A stretch of DNA of 64,000 nucleotides from Virgibacillus doumboii (GTDB lineage: Bacteria > Bacillota > Bacilli > Bacillales > Amphibacillaceae), in contig NZ_CADCWQ010000001.1 of the NCBI RefSeq assembly GCF_902806455.1, forward strand, positions 2,728,001 through 2,792,000, in the 5' to 3' direction. Positions 7,382 through 15,679 of the stretch are shown in pieces. The stretch's first letter is position 1, and every line of letters starts with the position of its first letter. Both the position numbers and the translations under genes were made by a program. Under the pieces are notes generated by a model that saw only the letters and a list, made by a program, of their open reading frames with translations, was not told the DNA's origin and searched no databases.

Positions 7382-8542
7382 CTACTTCTGCGCAACCCCC
7401 GACTCCCGTTTACGATACATTGAAACCAGCGCCGCTCCAATCGAAAGAATAACAAATAATCCACCAACTGTTGCATTTTGTTCAACAGAAGCTCGCTCAA
7501 TCACCAGGCCGCCAATCAATGACCCGAAGGCGATTCCAAGATGAAGCGCCGAGTTATTCAGACTTTGCTGTATGTCAGCTGATTCAGGTGACAAACCGAT
7601 AAGATAGGACTGTGTCGCTGGAGCCAGTGTCCAGCTGAGCATTCCCCAGATCACCAGAATCAGCAAGAACGCCGGCAGTGCAAATGTTGTATATGGTATC
7701 GCAAATATTACCAGCGTAAACAGAACAATCGTTAACATAATCGTCCGCTTTGGCCCGATGGTGTCAGATAGCATACCACCGACTCCTCCGCCGCTTACCG
7801 CTGCAATCCCGAAAATCATGTAAATCACACTGACCCAGGTCCCGTCCAAGTCCATCGTTATTTTTGCGAACGGGGTCAGATAGGCATAAAGAACGGTATG
7901 TCCTGCTATAAACAGAAATGTGATGGCCTGTCCAAAAAATATTTTTCTATCTTTCAAGGTTGCCAGCTGTTTTCCGATCGGACTGGACGGCTTCGGTTCG
8001 ATATGCCCCATCAGGAAAAACACACCAATCATGGAAAACACAGTCAAAACGGAAATCATCACAAACGGAGCGCGCCACCCAAACGCATTTCCCAACAACA
8101 GTCCGACTGGCAGACCAAGCACAATCGACGCACTGACACCCATGGACACGATTCCGATTGCCCTGCCGCGGTATTTTGGGTGGACGATGGTTGGTGCGAT
8201 TGTCAGACATAAAATAATCAGCAGTGATCCGCTCAATGCTGAAATAACTCTTCCAATAAAAACAATCGTATATGTCGGGCTGAACACTGTCACCAGATTT
8301 CCCAGCAGAAAAATCGCCAGCGAAACAAGTGTCAGCTTTTTTCGTTCGATATTCGAAGTAAGAATTAATAAAACCGGTGCCCCAACTGCAAAAATCAGTG
8401 AAAAAATCGTGATCAGGAATCCGACCTGACCTAGACTGACACCCAAATCGGCTGCCATTAGGTCCAATAATCCACCAATGATTAATTCGACCATTCCGAC
8501 AACAAAGGCAACGATCATCAAAAAGTATACACGTTTATTCAT
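7382..8542 (-). CDS. MFS transporter (DHA1 drug/sugar efflux type)
   Basis: 386 residues with 12 predicted membrane helices. The loop 2-3 motif region (NIERKKLTLVSLAIF) and helix-5 motif (LGLPVGLLLGNAFGWRAPF) fit the AraJ/YdhP-like drug:H+ antiporter branch. The start at 8542 was chosen because GAAAGGCG precedes it; the longer frame has no ribosome site. It is probably an exporter driven by the proton gradient; substrate unknown. The last helix is nearly repeated in the remnant at 4993-5130. A weak hairpin at about 7310-7344, in the 260-base gap before LtaS, may terminate it. Confidence 0.85.
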   Translation of the reverse strand: MNKRVYFLMIVAFVVGMVELIIGGLLDLMAADLGVSLGQVGFLITIFSLIFAVGAPVLLILTSNIERKKLTLVSLAIFLLGNLVTVFSPTYTIVFIGRVISALSGSLLIILCLTIAPTIVHPKYRGRAIGIVSMGVSASIVLGLPVGLLLGNAFGWRAPFVMISVLTVFSMIGVFFLMGHIEPKPSSPIGKQLATLKDRKIFFGQAITFLFIAGHTVLYAYLTPFAKITMDLDGTWVSVIYMIFGIAAVSGGGVGGMLSDTIGPKRTIMLTIVLFTLVIFAIPYTTFALPAFLLILVIWGMLSWTLAPATQSYLIGLSPESADIQQSLNNSALHLGIAFGSLIGGLVIERASVEQNATVGGLFVILSIGAALVSMYRKRESGVAQK

Positions 8543-8614
8543 TTCATGACGCCTTTCGTCTTTCTTAGATTGTTCAAGATACAAGCGTAAACCCAATTGC
8601 CGCAAAAAACAAGT

Positions 8615-8661
8615 GTAAAAAAAGAAGTAATTACCTGAAATAAAGGTAACTACTTCCTTTT
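8615..8661 (-). terminator. terminator of the DsbA-like gene (GAAGTAA-type stem)
   Basis: The stem GAAGTAATTACCT pairs with AGGTAACTACTTC and is followed on the minus strand by seven T. It belongs to the dispersed terminator family that shares its stem with the toxin antisense RNA. Confidence 0.8.
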
Positions 8662-8668
8662 ATCATCA

Positions 8669-9592
8669 CTATTTTTTAACAAAATATGTTTCCCCCAAAA
8701 GTTCTTTGGTCTGAAAATCATTTGATATAAGTTCCTTTTGAACATATGCGTCAATATCTTTCTTTTCAAGATCATACATTTCTTCTATCTCTTTCGAAAA
8801 TAGAAGTTCCTCTTTTTCAAGCAAATTCGAAAGTGCCGGCTGTTGTTTTGGTTTAAGGTCTTCTTTATCCAGAACCTGTTTTAGCCCGGAAATATAATAT
8901 TCCAACGGACGACCGCCAACTATTTTCACGCCTTTATTTTCCTCATTCACCATAATAATTGTTGGGAATCCTCTGGCACCCAGGCTTGCAGCAAGCGCGA
9001 AATCCTCATTTAATAGCTTCTGACCATTTTCTGATTCAGCCTCTTTCACAATTTCCTCTCCATCAAGTCCAAGTTTATTCACGATGTCAACCAACACAGA
9101 TTTGTCGGCTATATTTTGGTTAAATGCGAAAACAGCTTCTCGTGCGCGGCGTAAAAATACACTGGCTAACTCTACATCCTGTTTTTGAATCACTTTGAAC
9201 ACACGGGAAGGAGGATATGATGAATGTACAGGATTGTCAATCATGAGAGATCCGTCGATTGGCATGCGGGTCTGTTCACCAACTTCTCTCCAATGCCCCG
9301 CAACATCGGCTGGTCCATGAATACCATTTGCAGGATCAACTGGCCCGTCACCCCATTTTTCAAGTAATCCTCCCATTACTGTATGGACGTTAAAATAATC
9401 ACCGTACTGCTCAGTAAAACGGCGAAGAACAGGTTCCAATGCCCAGCAGTGTGAACAGATTGGATCACTCACATAATATAGATCAATTGTTTTCTTCGGT
9501 TTCTTCAAATCAATCAACTCCATTTCACTATCTCCAGCGGGACCACACACACCAGTTTCCAAATCACAAATCATATTATTGTTGTTTGCCAT
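8669..9592 (-). CDS. DsbA-family thiol protein (SpxH/YjbH- or FrnE-like)
   Basis: 307 residues. A thioredoxin-like domain carries C46-S-H-C49 inside SDPICSHCWALEP, which resembles the opening of SpxH/YjbH, the adaptor that feeds Spx to ClpXP. A cis-proline loop (ARGFPTIIM) lies near residue 210. The N-terminus also has two cysteines (C9, C16) in CDLETGVCG. The C-terminal 70 residues are charged and helical, as in SpxH. No signal peptide, so cytoplasmic. It follows the HxlR regulator directly, with AGGAGG inside that gene's last codons, so the two form an operon. A disulfide-stress role is likely; oxidoreductase versus adaptor is open. Confidence 0.75.
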   Translation of the reverse strand: MANNNNMICDLETGVCGPAGDSEMELIDLKKPKKTIDLYYVSDPICSHCWALEPVLRRFTEQYGDYFNVHTVMGGLLEKWGDGPVDPANGIHGPADVAGHWREVGEQTRMPIDGSLMIDNPVHSSYPPSRVFKVIQKQDVELASVFLRRAREAVFAFNQNIADKSVLVDIVNKLGLDGEEIVKEAESENGQKLLNEDFALAASLGARGFPTIIMVNEENKGVKIVGGRPLEYYISGLKQVLDKEDLKPKQQPALSNLLEKEELLFSKEIEEMYDLEKKDIDAYVQKELISNDFQTKELLGETYFVKK

Positions 9593-9593
9593 T

Positions 9594-9935
9594 TTATTTT
9601 GCCTCCTTTTTATTTGGAATTTCTACATCCATGTTACGCTTCGCCCATTCCTGAATGGGCTTAAGACTATCGGCCAAATCCGTACCTTTTTCTGATAATA
9701 CATATGAAATGGTAACGGTTGATCCGCTTTCTACTTTCTTTTCAACTAATCCCTCATCTGTAAGTTCAGAAAGTTTCATTGACAGTGCTCTAGCGGTGAT
9801 ACCTTTTAAATCACGCTTCATATCGGAAAAATGAGCTGTCTGATTCTCACATGAAGACAGATAGTGGATGATTTGACCATTCCACTTTTTCCCCAGGATT
9901 TGAAAAGAAGCTTCAATGTAAGGACAAGTTTGCAT
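9594..9935 (-). CDS. HxlR-family transcriptional regulator
   Basis: 113 residues with the winged-helix pattern of HxlR proteins (ILGKKWNGQIIHYL, FSDMKRDLKGITARALSMKLSELTDEGLVEK). An early cysteine (C4 in MQTCPYIE) matches the redox-sensing cysteine position of YodB/CatR-type members. It starts at the ATG after AAAGAGGTGG; the longer frame would consume that site. A 19-bp palindrome sits upstream, so autorepression relieved by thiol oxidation is a reasonable inference. It heads an operon with the thioredoxin-like gene. Confidence 0.85.
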   Translation of the reverse strand: MQTCPYIEASFQILGKKWNGQIIHYLSSCENQTAHFSDMKRDLKGITARALSMKLSELTDEGLVEKKVESGSTVTISYVLSEKGTDLADSLKPIQEWAKRNMDVEIPNKKEAK

Positions 9936-9954
9936 AATTACCACCTCTTTATAA

Positions 9955-10001
9955 AAAGTATATCATGTATAAAAATAATATCAAGTATAAAAATTATACT
10001 T
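9955..10001 (-). promoter_or_regulatory. candidate HxlR operator and promoter region
   Basis: A perfect inverted repeat AAGTATAA-AAA-TTATACTT (9983-10001) lies about 48 bases before the HxlR start. A second, partial copy of the half-site (AAGTATA then TATAA, 9957 onward) lies between it and the gene. Position and symmetry fit a self-controlled HxlR operator. Confidence 0.6.
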
Positions 10002-10033
10002 TTTTTGAAAAAAGAGTAGTGTAATGCAAAAAT

Positions 10034-10061
10034 CACCCGTAAACTCCACAGTTTACGGGTG
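10034..10061 (-). terminator. terminator of the sigma/anti-sigma operon
   Basis: CACCCGTAAACT pairs with AGTTTACGGGTG around a 4-nt loop, with five T on the minus strand after it. Confidence 0.8.
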
Positions 10062-10091
10062 ACCTTTCCTTTTATATTTTTACCATAACTT

Positions 10092-11180
10092 TTACTCTAC
10101 TAACGGAATCTCAATATCCTCTCCAACAACCAGAGTGGCGTCCTGGCGATCCTTTACGGGAGCGAATGTCATTACATACTCATCATCTTCAGTCCTGACT
10201 TCACCTTTACTGTAGATAGGCACGACCTGTTTACCGTTTGACTTCAAATATACCCCGGATTTATTTTCATTAAAGGTATATCCATATTCGTCACTATTTT
10301 CCCTGGCATTCAAGAATTGGCTTCTTATTTTGCTCATGACCTCATATCGCATTCCATTTTCATCGGTAAAGATTTTAGTATCGGAACCGACGACGACTAC
10401 TCTTGTTTCAAATTCTGAAAATTCCACTCGTCTGATTGTGTATGTTATCCCTTTAAATTCAAATTTCTTGTTTACTTCGACCGTATTTCTATCTGAAATG
10501 GCGGGTTCATCAAGGTTGAATTCGAGCGGCCAGACTGTCTGTACTTTTCCCATACCCTGGTCTTTCCATATCGTCAGATTCTTAATTTCCAAACGAAGGT
10601 TTTGTCCTTCATATTCTTTGATTGAATCAAATGACAGGGCTTCAGCCACCTTGTTCTCTTCACTGTTATAATATCTGCTTCCCCATCCCACATTATCCAA
10701 TTCAATTTTTTGTCCATTTCCCGTAATTAGATACATGGAACTTACACCTTCAAACAAATCTATATAGTAATTTTTTAAATTGGTTGAATCGCTTTGATAG
10801 GTCAGGAGAAGTTTGGTTTCTTTACCGTCCGTCAATACCGTATCAAAATGCACCTTAATATCATGTTCTTCGTCATAATAAGTCTGATCAAGAACCTGAC
10901 CCTGGCCCGATTTAATAGCCATTCTTACCCCTGCGTCATCAATGTGTTCACTCGAAAAGATTTTGTCATAGATAGCTGCCAATGCTGGTGTAAACGTAAA
11001 TGTTGATACAACAATCAGAACTGCAGCTGCAATAAGTGATAACCGTTTATAAAGCTTTCGTTTTTTATGATGTTTTCCCCCGAGTTCCGCTTTGGCCTGC
11101 TCTATTCCCATTCTGGCTCTATCGTGCACTTCCTCCGGGATTTCAATTTTATCCAGCTCGCGTTTAACCTTATTGCTCAT
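10092..11180 (-). CDS. DUF4179-domain membrane protein, probable anti-sigma factor
   Basis: 362 residues: a charged cytoplasmic N-terminus (about 1-45), one membrane span (LIAAAVLIVVSTFTFTPALAAIY, 48-70) and a large extracytoplasmic domain of the DUF4179/DUF5643 type. Its start overlaps the end of the ECF sigma gene by 11 bases, so the two are translationally coupled. In Firmicutes, proteins of this plan next to ECF sigma genes act as membrane anti-sigma factors that hold the sigma until an envelope signal arrives. No zinc-binding HxxxCxxC motif is visible in the N-terminal part, so binding must differ from ZAS-type anti-sigmas. Confidence 0.8.
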   Translation of the reverse strand: MSNKVKRELDKIEIPEEVHDRARMGIEQAKAELGGKHHKKRKLYKRLSLIAAAVLIVVSTFTFTPALAAIYDKIFSSEHIDDAGVRMAIKSGQGQVLDQTYYDEEHDIKVHFDTVLTDGKETKLLLTYQSDSTNLKNYYIDLFEGVSSMYLITGNGQKIELDNVGWGSRYYNSEENKVAEALSFDSIKEYEGQNLRLEIKNLTIWKDQGMGKVQTVWPLEFNLDEPAISDRNTVEVNKKFEFKGITYTIRRVEFSEFETRVVVVGSDTKIFTDENGMRYEVMSKIRSQFLNARENSDEYGYTFNENKSGVYLKSNGKQVVPIYSKGEVRTEDDEYVMTFAPVKDRQDATLVVGEDIEIPLVE

Positions 11181-11706
11181 ACATATCAGCCCTCCTTACT
11201 TGCTTTCGAAGCCTTGCTAATGATCGATATAATACTGATTTCACTGTTCCTAAAGGAGTCCCTTCAATTTCCGAAATCTCCTTCAATGTATATCCGTAAT
11301 AATATTTCCAAAGGATGATGTTCTTCTCACTTTCATCTAACGTTCCAAGTAAATCCTGTAATGATAATGAAAGCGGCAGATCATCATCGCTTGAATCCGG
11401 AAAATCCGTCTTTTCAGGATTCAAGTGGATAACTTTCTTTTTTTTCCTCAGCATGTCAGTCGCACAACTGGTTGCAATCTTGATCAGCCACGATTTGAAA
11501 ACATCCGGATTCTTTAATGTACTTATTTTTTTGAACGACCGATATGCAGTTTCCTGAACAACATCAAGTGCATCATCCTTATTTTTTACATATAGAAATG
11601 CCATCCGATAAATGTCGATTTCATACTCCTGAAACAATTTCAGAAAAGCTTTTTCATCGCCTTTTTGCGCTTTTTTTACTAGTTTATTAATAGGATTCAC
11701 CTTCAT
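11170..11706 (-). CDS. ECF RNA polymerase sigma factor
   Basis: About 178 residues. Region 2 (FLKLFQEYEIDIYRMAFLYVKNKDDALDVVQETAYRSF, in parts) and region 4 (KYYYGYTLKEISEIEGTPLGTVKSVLYRSLARLRK, in parts) are both complete. The frame also allows a start at 11760, but neither position has a good ribosome site. The ATG at 11706 gives the usual spacing to the LVKKAQKGD opening of family members, so it is preferred with moderate certainty. Regulated by the downstream membrane protein with which it overlaps. Promoter specificity cannot be read. Confidence 0.85.
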   Translation of the reverse strand: MKVNPINKLVKKAQKGDEKAFLKLFQEYEIDIYRMAFLYVKNKDDALDVVQETAYRSFKKISTLKNPDVFKSWLIKIATSCATDMLRKKKKVIHLNPEKTDFPDSSDDDLPLSLSLQDLLGTLDESEKNIILWKYYYGYTLKEISEIEGTPLGTVKSVLYRSLARLRKQVRRADMYEQ

Positions 11707-11773
11707 TTCTTTGAAAGGATTACTACTTATTAGACGGACATCTTGTTTATTTAGCTTCATTAATTTTTAATGA

Positions 11774-11816
11774 TGCAAAAAAAGAAGTAACCGACAGCGC
11801 GATTACTTCTTTTGCA
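11774..11816 (-). terminator. terminator of the DUF805 gene (GAAGTAA-type stem)
   Basis: GCAAAAGAAGTAATCG pairs with CGGTTACTTCTTTTTTTGC on the minus strand. It starts 3 bases after the DUF805 stop codon. The same stem occurs at 4812, 29783 and 39294. Confidence 0.8.
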
Positions 11817-11818
11817 GT

Positions 11819-12169
11819 TCAGATACTAAATTTCGGATTTGGACCATACTTATTTTCATACGGGTAGCTGTCGATACACTCAAATACTATTAGCACAATA
11901 GCCCCCGCTATTGGAATAAACCCTATCAAAACCCACCAGCCGGTTTTTCCAGTATCGTGCAATCTGCGTACTGTAACAGCCAATCCTGGAATGAAGACAA
12001 ATACTGAATAAAGAACGTAAATCAGACCCGGCATTCCAAGAACAGTTTCAAATATGGATATTGCCAAAATGATAAGGGCGTTAACAAGCGTAAACATCCA
12101 GTATTCCTTTCGTCTTGCTCTCCCATCAAATTCAAAATAATTTTTTATAACCTTTGCGTACCAATACAT
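11819..12169 (-). CDS. DUF805 domain membrane protein (YhaH-like)
   Basis: 116 residues with the family pattern: YFEFDGRARRKEYWMF near the start, three or four membrane helices, and the conserved VRRLHDTGKTGWWVL before the last helices. Full family length. An inner-membrane protein of unknown function, common in bacteria. The ribosome site is AAGGGGAAG. Monocistronic, with a terminator at its stop codon. Confidence 0.85.
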   Translation of the reverse strand: MYWYAKVIKNYFEFDGRARRKEYWMFTLVNALIILAISIFETVLGMPGLIYVLYSVFVFIPGLAVTVRRLHDTGKTGWWVLIGFIPIAGAIVLIVFECIDSYPYENKYGPNPKFSI

Positions 12170-12242
12170 GATGTAACACTTCCCCTTACGAATAAATATA
12201 TATCTATTATATCAGGAGAAATACTCGAAAAAAATGATGGTT

Positions 12243-12554
12243 TTATTGCCCAAAATACTTATATTTAGCTACATACGGAGTTAGTAAGGATCCGAGAGCA
12301 GCCGCTAAAATCATCAAAACAACGTTTAATAAAGTTGGTACGGTCCGTAGAAAATTCCCTGGAAACGTAAGATACAATATTATAAATAACGGTCCTACAG
12401 TTAATAATGCTGTCCACAATCTTGTTGAAAAAATTACTTCGTGGTTTGAACCACAAACTCTGCACTGTATTGGGTTATATCCAATCATCAATGCTTTATA
12501 AATTGTTCCCCATGAAAATTGATTACTGCAACTAATACATTTTTGTATATTCAT
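12243..12554 (-). CDS. CXXC-20-CXXC zinc-ribbon membrane protein
   Basis: 103 residues. The N-terminus carries two CxxC pairs (CISC near residue 6 and CRVC near 31) separated by about 22 residues, followed by two membrane spans. This matches the TIGR04104-type Bacillus family of small zinc-ribbon membrane proteins. Another member is at 49191-49481. The ATG follows GGGAGGGAAC. Function unknown; metal binding is inferred from the cysteines. Confidence 0.75.
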   Translation of the reverse strand: MNIQKCISCSNQFSWGTIYKALMIGYNPIQCRVCGSNHEVIFSTRLWTALLTVGPLFIILYLTFPGNFLRTVPTLLNVVLMILAAALGSLLTPYVAKYKYFGQ

Positions 12555-12572
12555 AGTTCCCTCCCAGCGAAA

Positions 12573-13064
12573 CTATTGCTTCTTTTCAATCGGAATCAGA
12601 ATATCAAAATAGGGATCATTTAAATCACGATCCATCGGGTACCGCTCATGTTTAATCGGTATTGGATCATGATAATCGACATTCGGCTCTTCATAAGGAA
12701 TATAGTCACTTTCCTTGATCCATTTAAAAATTTTATCGTAAGTACCGCCAATGTCCTGTCCCTTTTCATGGTGCACCACCAAATAGGTCATTTCCGGCAC
12801 GTGGATTTCCACCATGCCATCGGGAATATGCTGCTCATCGTTAACTTCGAATACTGAATAATGCACAAATCCATCTGGTCTTAAATGATAGGACAGTCCT
12901 AACTGCGTCTGAGGATCGACAGCATTGTCTAATTCTCCTGCTCTGTTGCTCATGCGGTCAATGACTTTTTTCAAAGTGCTTACTTCCTCATACGAACCAT
13001 CCCACTTTAATCCAACTCCCCGATATGCGGGCTTCGTCACAATTTCATACTGAAAATCTTCCAT
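12573..13064 (-). CDS. GyrI-like / AraC-type effector-binding domain protein
   Basis: 163 residues, a stand-alone effector-binding domain (SOUL/GyrI-like). Landmarks are FQYEIVTKPAYRGVGLKWDG at the start, PDGMVEIHVPEMTYLVVHHEKG in the centre and FDILIPIEKK at the end, the usual final strand. No DNA-binding domain. Such single-domain proteins bind hydrophobic drugs or bacteriocin-like compounds, or inhibit gyrase; which applies is unknown. The start at 13064 is after AAGGGAGAG; a TTG one codon upstream is less likely. Confidence 0.8.
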   Translation of the reverse strand: MEDFQYEIVTKPAYRGVGLKWDGSYEEVSTLKKVIDRMSNRAGELDNAVDPQTQLGLSYHLRPDGFVHYSVFEVNDEQHIPDGMVEIHVPEMTYLVVHHEKGQDIGGTYDKIFKWIKESDYIPYEEPNVDYHDPIPIKHERYPMDRDLNDPYFDILIPIEKKQ

Positions 13065-13107
13065 CAAATCTCTCCCTTATAAAGATATTATTAAGATAAT
13101 TTACCTT

Positions 13108-13461
13108 CTATGTAAGGTCCTGATACAAGCCAATTCTATTTCCATATGGGTCTTCAAATGAACACCATGCTGCCGGGACACCTTCCCTTGTATTTACACT
13201 TTCTATTTCGATGTCCAATTCATTCATTAATCGTTCTCTTTCCTTTTCAATATCTTCAACACCTAATCTCAACGGCCCGTTCCCCTCAGTGGGGTTACCC
13301 TTAGCAACCTGCAGCCATGCATCAGGAACGATCTCCCACTCTGCAAAGTCCTCATGTGGGATGAAGTCAGGTTTCCTGTTAAAAAGTTTTTCATACCACC
13401 CCATTCCCTGCTCATAATCGGCAATCCTCACCTGAAATGTTACACCCGTGTTTTTTCCCAT
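13108..13461 (-). CDS. VOC family protein
   Basis: 117 residues. TGVTFQVRIADYEQGMGWYEKLF opens the fold, and AAWCSFEDPYGNRIGLYQDL closes it with the usual D-P-x-G-N pattern. The first metal-ligand histidine is replaced (TFQVRI), so classical glyoxalase I chemistry is unlikely. GGAGG lies 6 bases before the ATG. Function unknown. Confidence 0.8.
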   Translation of the reverse strand: MGKNTGVTFQVRIADYEQGMGWYEKLFNRKPDFIPHEDFAEWEIVPDAWLQVAKGNPTEGNGPLRLGVEDIEKERERLMNELDIEIESVNTREGVPAAWCSFEDPYGNRIGLYQDLT

Positions 13462-13479
13462 TTACATTACCTCCAATTA

Positions 13480-13800
13480 TTATAATTCATACATTTTTTC
13501 CTTAACCTTTAACAGGAATGAAATCCACCATAACAATAAAAATAAATAACCTAAAACCACGAAAACAGACCAAATCGCACCTTGCTGCAATTGACTGACT
13601 AAATGTTCAAATTCGTTCATTCCTTCTGTTCTACCAATGCTATTTATCAAACTAACAACTGGAACAGTTACAGTAATAACAATGGCTAAAATTGAAAAAC
13701 CTTCCATTTTCTTTTTTGCAAAGCTATATATTGCAGTTATTAAAGTCGTCAATAAAAGCAGACAGTATATGATCCAAAACCAATTGGGAAGTGTCTCCAT
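13480..13800 (-). CDS. hypothetical membrane protein
   Basis: 106 residues with three membrane spans (about 6-27, 33-52, 74-98) and an amphipathic loop containing EFEHLVSQLQQG. The ribosome site AAGGGGGGAA fixes the start. No recognised family. It lies 19 bases upstream of the VOC gene on the same strand and may be cotranscribed with it. Confidence 0.6.
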   Translation of the reverse strand: METLPNWFWIIYCLLLLTTLITAIYSFAKKKMEGFSILAIVITVTVPVVSLINSIGRTEGMNEFEHLVSQLQQGAIWSVFVVLGYLFLLLWWISFLLKVKEKMYEL

Positions 13801-13874
13801 GCATTTCCCCCCTTCAAGCAGTTTTAGGATATTTTGAAAAAAACATTTATTTCATAGATTTTTCCTGTAAATCT

Positions 13875-15647
13875 TTATGGTCTCTTTTCCAGTTGCTGAT
13901 AAATCCATTCTGTCGCCTTAACATCAGCCTGATTAGGGTAAGAATATTCCGATCGCTGAGCAGTTTCCTTGGCAACTTTTCGGAACAAATCCATCGTATG
14001 TATTAAAGCCTGTTGCATTTCATCAGCATCATAACGGGCATAGCAATATTTGAGTTCTTCCCTGATAGCAGGGTCTGCCCATTCATCAAAAAACCTGCCA
14101 TTATGCCAGGTGTCGTAATTTTTCCCGTAATTAGCCTTGGCATGTAATTCCGTAATTTTTAACAATAACTGCTTCAAGTCGTAATCAATACATACCTTTG
14201 CGGTCCACCATTCACCGCGCAAAAGTTTTTTCGTACTCCAAACCGCATGATACCAAAAGTCATGAATAAGTTCGGTCCACTCATCCTGTGAAGGCCATGA
14301 GTTGGATTCGTACATTTGTATATCCTGCGTTTCTAGATGAAAGTTATCAAGCAGACCATCTTTGTCTACTAAAATGCGGATACCTCTGCTTAAAACCTGT
14401 TTTGTCTCATCATCATTAATCATGTAATCAAAAATATGTACTGGAAACACCGAGAAATCAACATCCAGCGCATCTTCAAAAAGCACGCGACGTTCTTTGC
14501 CGCCTCCAACCGCAGTATTTTCAATAAAACTCATCCAGTAAGGTCCTATTTCCTGAATCCAATCTTCAAACGATAAATATTTACCCTGCTGTGTTGTAAA
14601 AATCACCAAATCCAGATCAGACCACTCATCTGCATGTTGATCCTGTCGTGCCCTTGATCCAACAATCATCACAGTGCGAATATCTTTTTGCTGTTCACAA
14701 AAAAAGGTTACTTTTTCGATTAACTTCTCATATTTTTGATATTGGTTTTTCACAGACTCACCACCAATTCTATTAAGTTTTAACGAACGGAACCTTTCCA
14801 AACACTGAATGATGACGTCAGGTCTTTCTCTATGTATTTCATGATCACTCTGTTCTGCGATGATTAGTTCGCCTTTACTGGACAATTCGGCTAATTCTTC
14901 CTGCAATTCTCTCCAAACGTCTTCATGTAATCTTTCCTCTTTCTCCGGTATCCCATGTTCGATAAAGGGCTTTGCTGATAGTTCCTTATCTCTTGCTATG
15001 ACATTTAAGGGAATATCAGGAAATTCTGCTGATTCTTTAATAATTTCACTGCTTTTTCCCCAGTTTTGAAATTCATCAGCAACCGTTTCGAAAAAAGAAG
15101 GTTTAGATATAAATTCTATAAACGCTTTTAACTCAATTTCGGGCAATATTTTTTCATGTTCTTCTATCGTTTCTTTAAATACGTATAGCAGGGCTTCCTT
15201 TGATTTCCTGGCAGTCTCCCTATTACTCTCAATCATTTGTTCCAGCGATATCATGGAATACATTACTGGAAGATCAAGGTCGTATAATTGCTGGAAGTTA
15301 TATGATGTTGAATCAACTAATAGGACTCCATTTAATTTTTGTGGATACATCCGTGCATACTGCTGGACACATAAGCCGCCAAAAGAATGGCCCATTAATA
15401 TAAACTTTTCCTTAATATGTAACTTTTCTATCAAACTATCAAGTTCCTGCGCAATGTGCTCCGTTGTTCTGGAATTTTTCGGTAAAGCACTCTTACCGTA
15501 CCCAGCCCTATGATATAAAACGACAGTGAAATCTTTCTTTATTTGCTGGACGAAGGGGTACCAACTGTAAAAGGATCCACCAATGCCCAACTCAATTACA
15601 AGAGTGGTTTCTCCTTCACCAAGTATTTTGTATTCAAGTTCATTCAT
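13875..15647 (-). CDS. alpha/beta hydrolase fused to AadK-like adenylyltransferase
   Basis: 590 residues in one open frame joining two normally separate proteins. Residues 1-297 are an alpha/beta hydrolase: nucleophile S88 in GHSFGG, likely acid D220, H269 in EQSDHEIH. Residues 299-590 match aminoglycoside 6-adenylyltransferase (ANT(6)/AadK): GSRAR at 330-334, with metal-binding D344 and D346 in WSDLDLVIF. At the joint (14751-14753) an in-frame GTG is preceded by GGTGGTGAG, so the second half could still start on its own. This suggests a recent fusion by loss of the hydrolase stop codon. The ATG at 15647 follows AGGAGAAAG. Resistance is not established; chromosomal AadK homologs vary in activity. 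Confidence 0.8.
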   Translation of the reverse strand: MNELEYKILGEGETTLVIELGIGGSFYSWYPFVQQIKKDFTVVLYHRAGYGKSALPKNSRTTEHIAQELDSLIEKLHIKEKFILMGHSFGGLCVQQYARMYPQKLNGVLLVDSTSYNFQQLYDLDLPVMYSMISLEQMIESNRETARKSKEALLYVFKETIEEHEKILPEIELKAFIEFISKPSFFETVADEFQNWGKSSEIIKESAEFPDIPLNVIARDKELSAKPFIEHGIPEKEERLHEDVWRELQEELAELSSKGELIIAEQSDHEIHRERPDVIIQCLERFRSLKLNRIGGESVKNQYQKYEKLIEKVTFFCEQQKDIRTVMIVGSRARQDQHADEWSDLDLVIFTTQQGKYLSFEDWIQEIGPYWMSFIENTAVGGGKERRVLFEDALDVDFSVFPVHIFDYMINDDETKQVLSRGIRILVDKDGLLDNFHLETQDIQMYESNSWPSQDEWTELIHDFWYHAVWSTKKLLRGEWWTAKVCIDYDLKQLLLKITELHAKANYGKNYDTWHNGRFFDEWADPAIREELKYCYARYDADEMQQALIHTMDLFRKVAKETAQRSEYSYPNQADVKATEWIYQQLEKRP

Positions 15648-15679
15648 AAACTTTCTCCTGTTCAGTTTTTTATAAGTTG

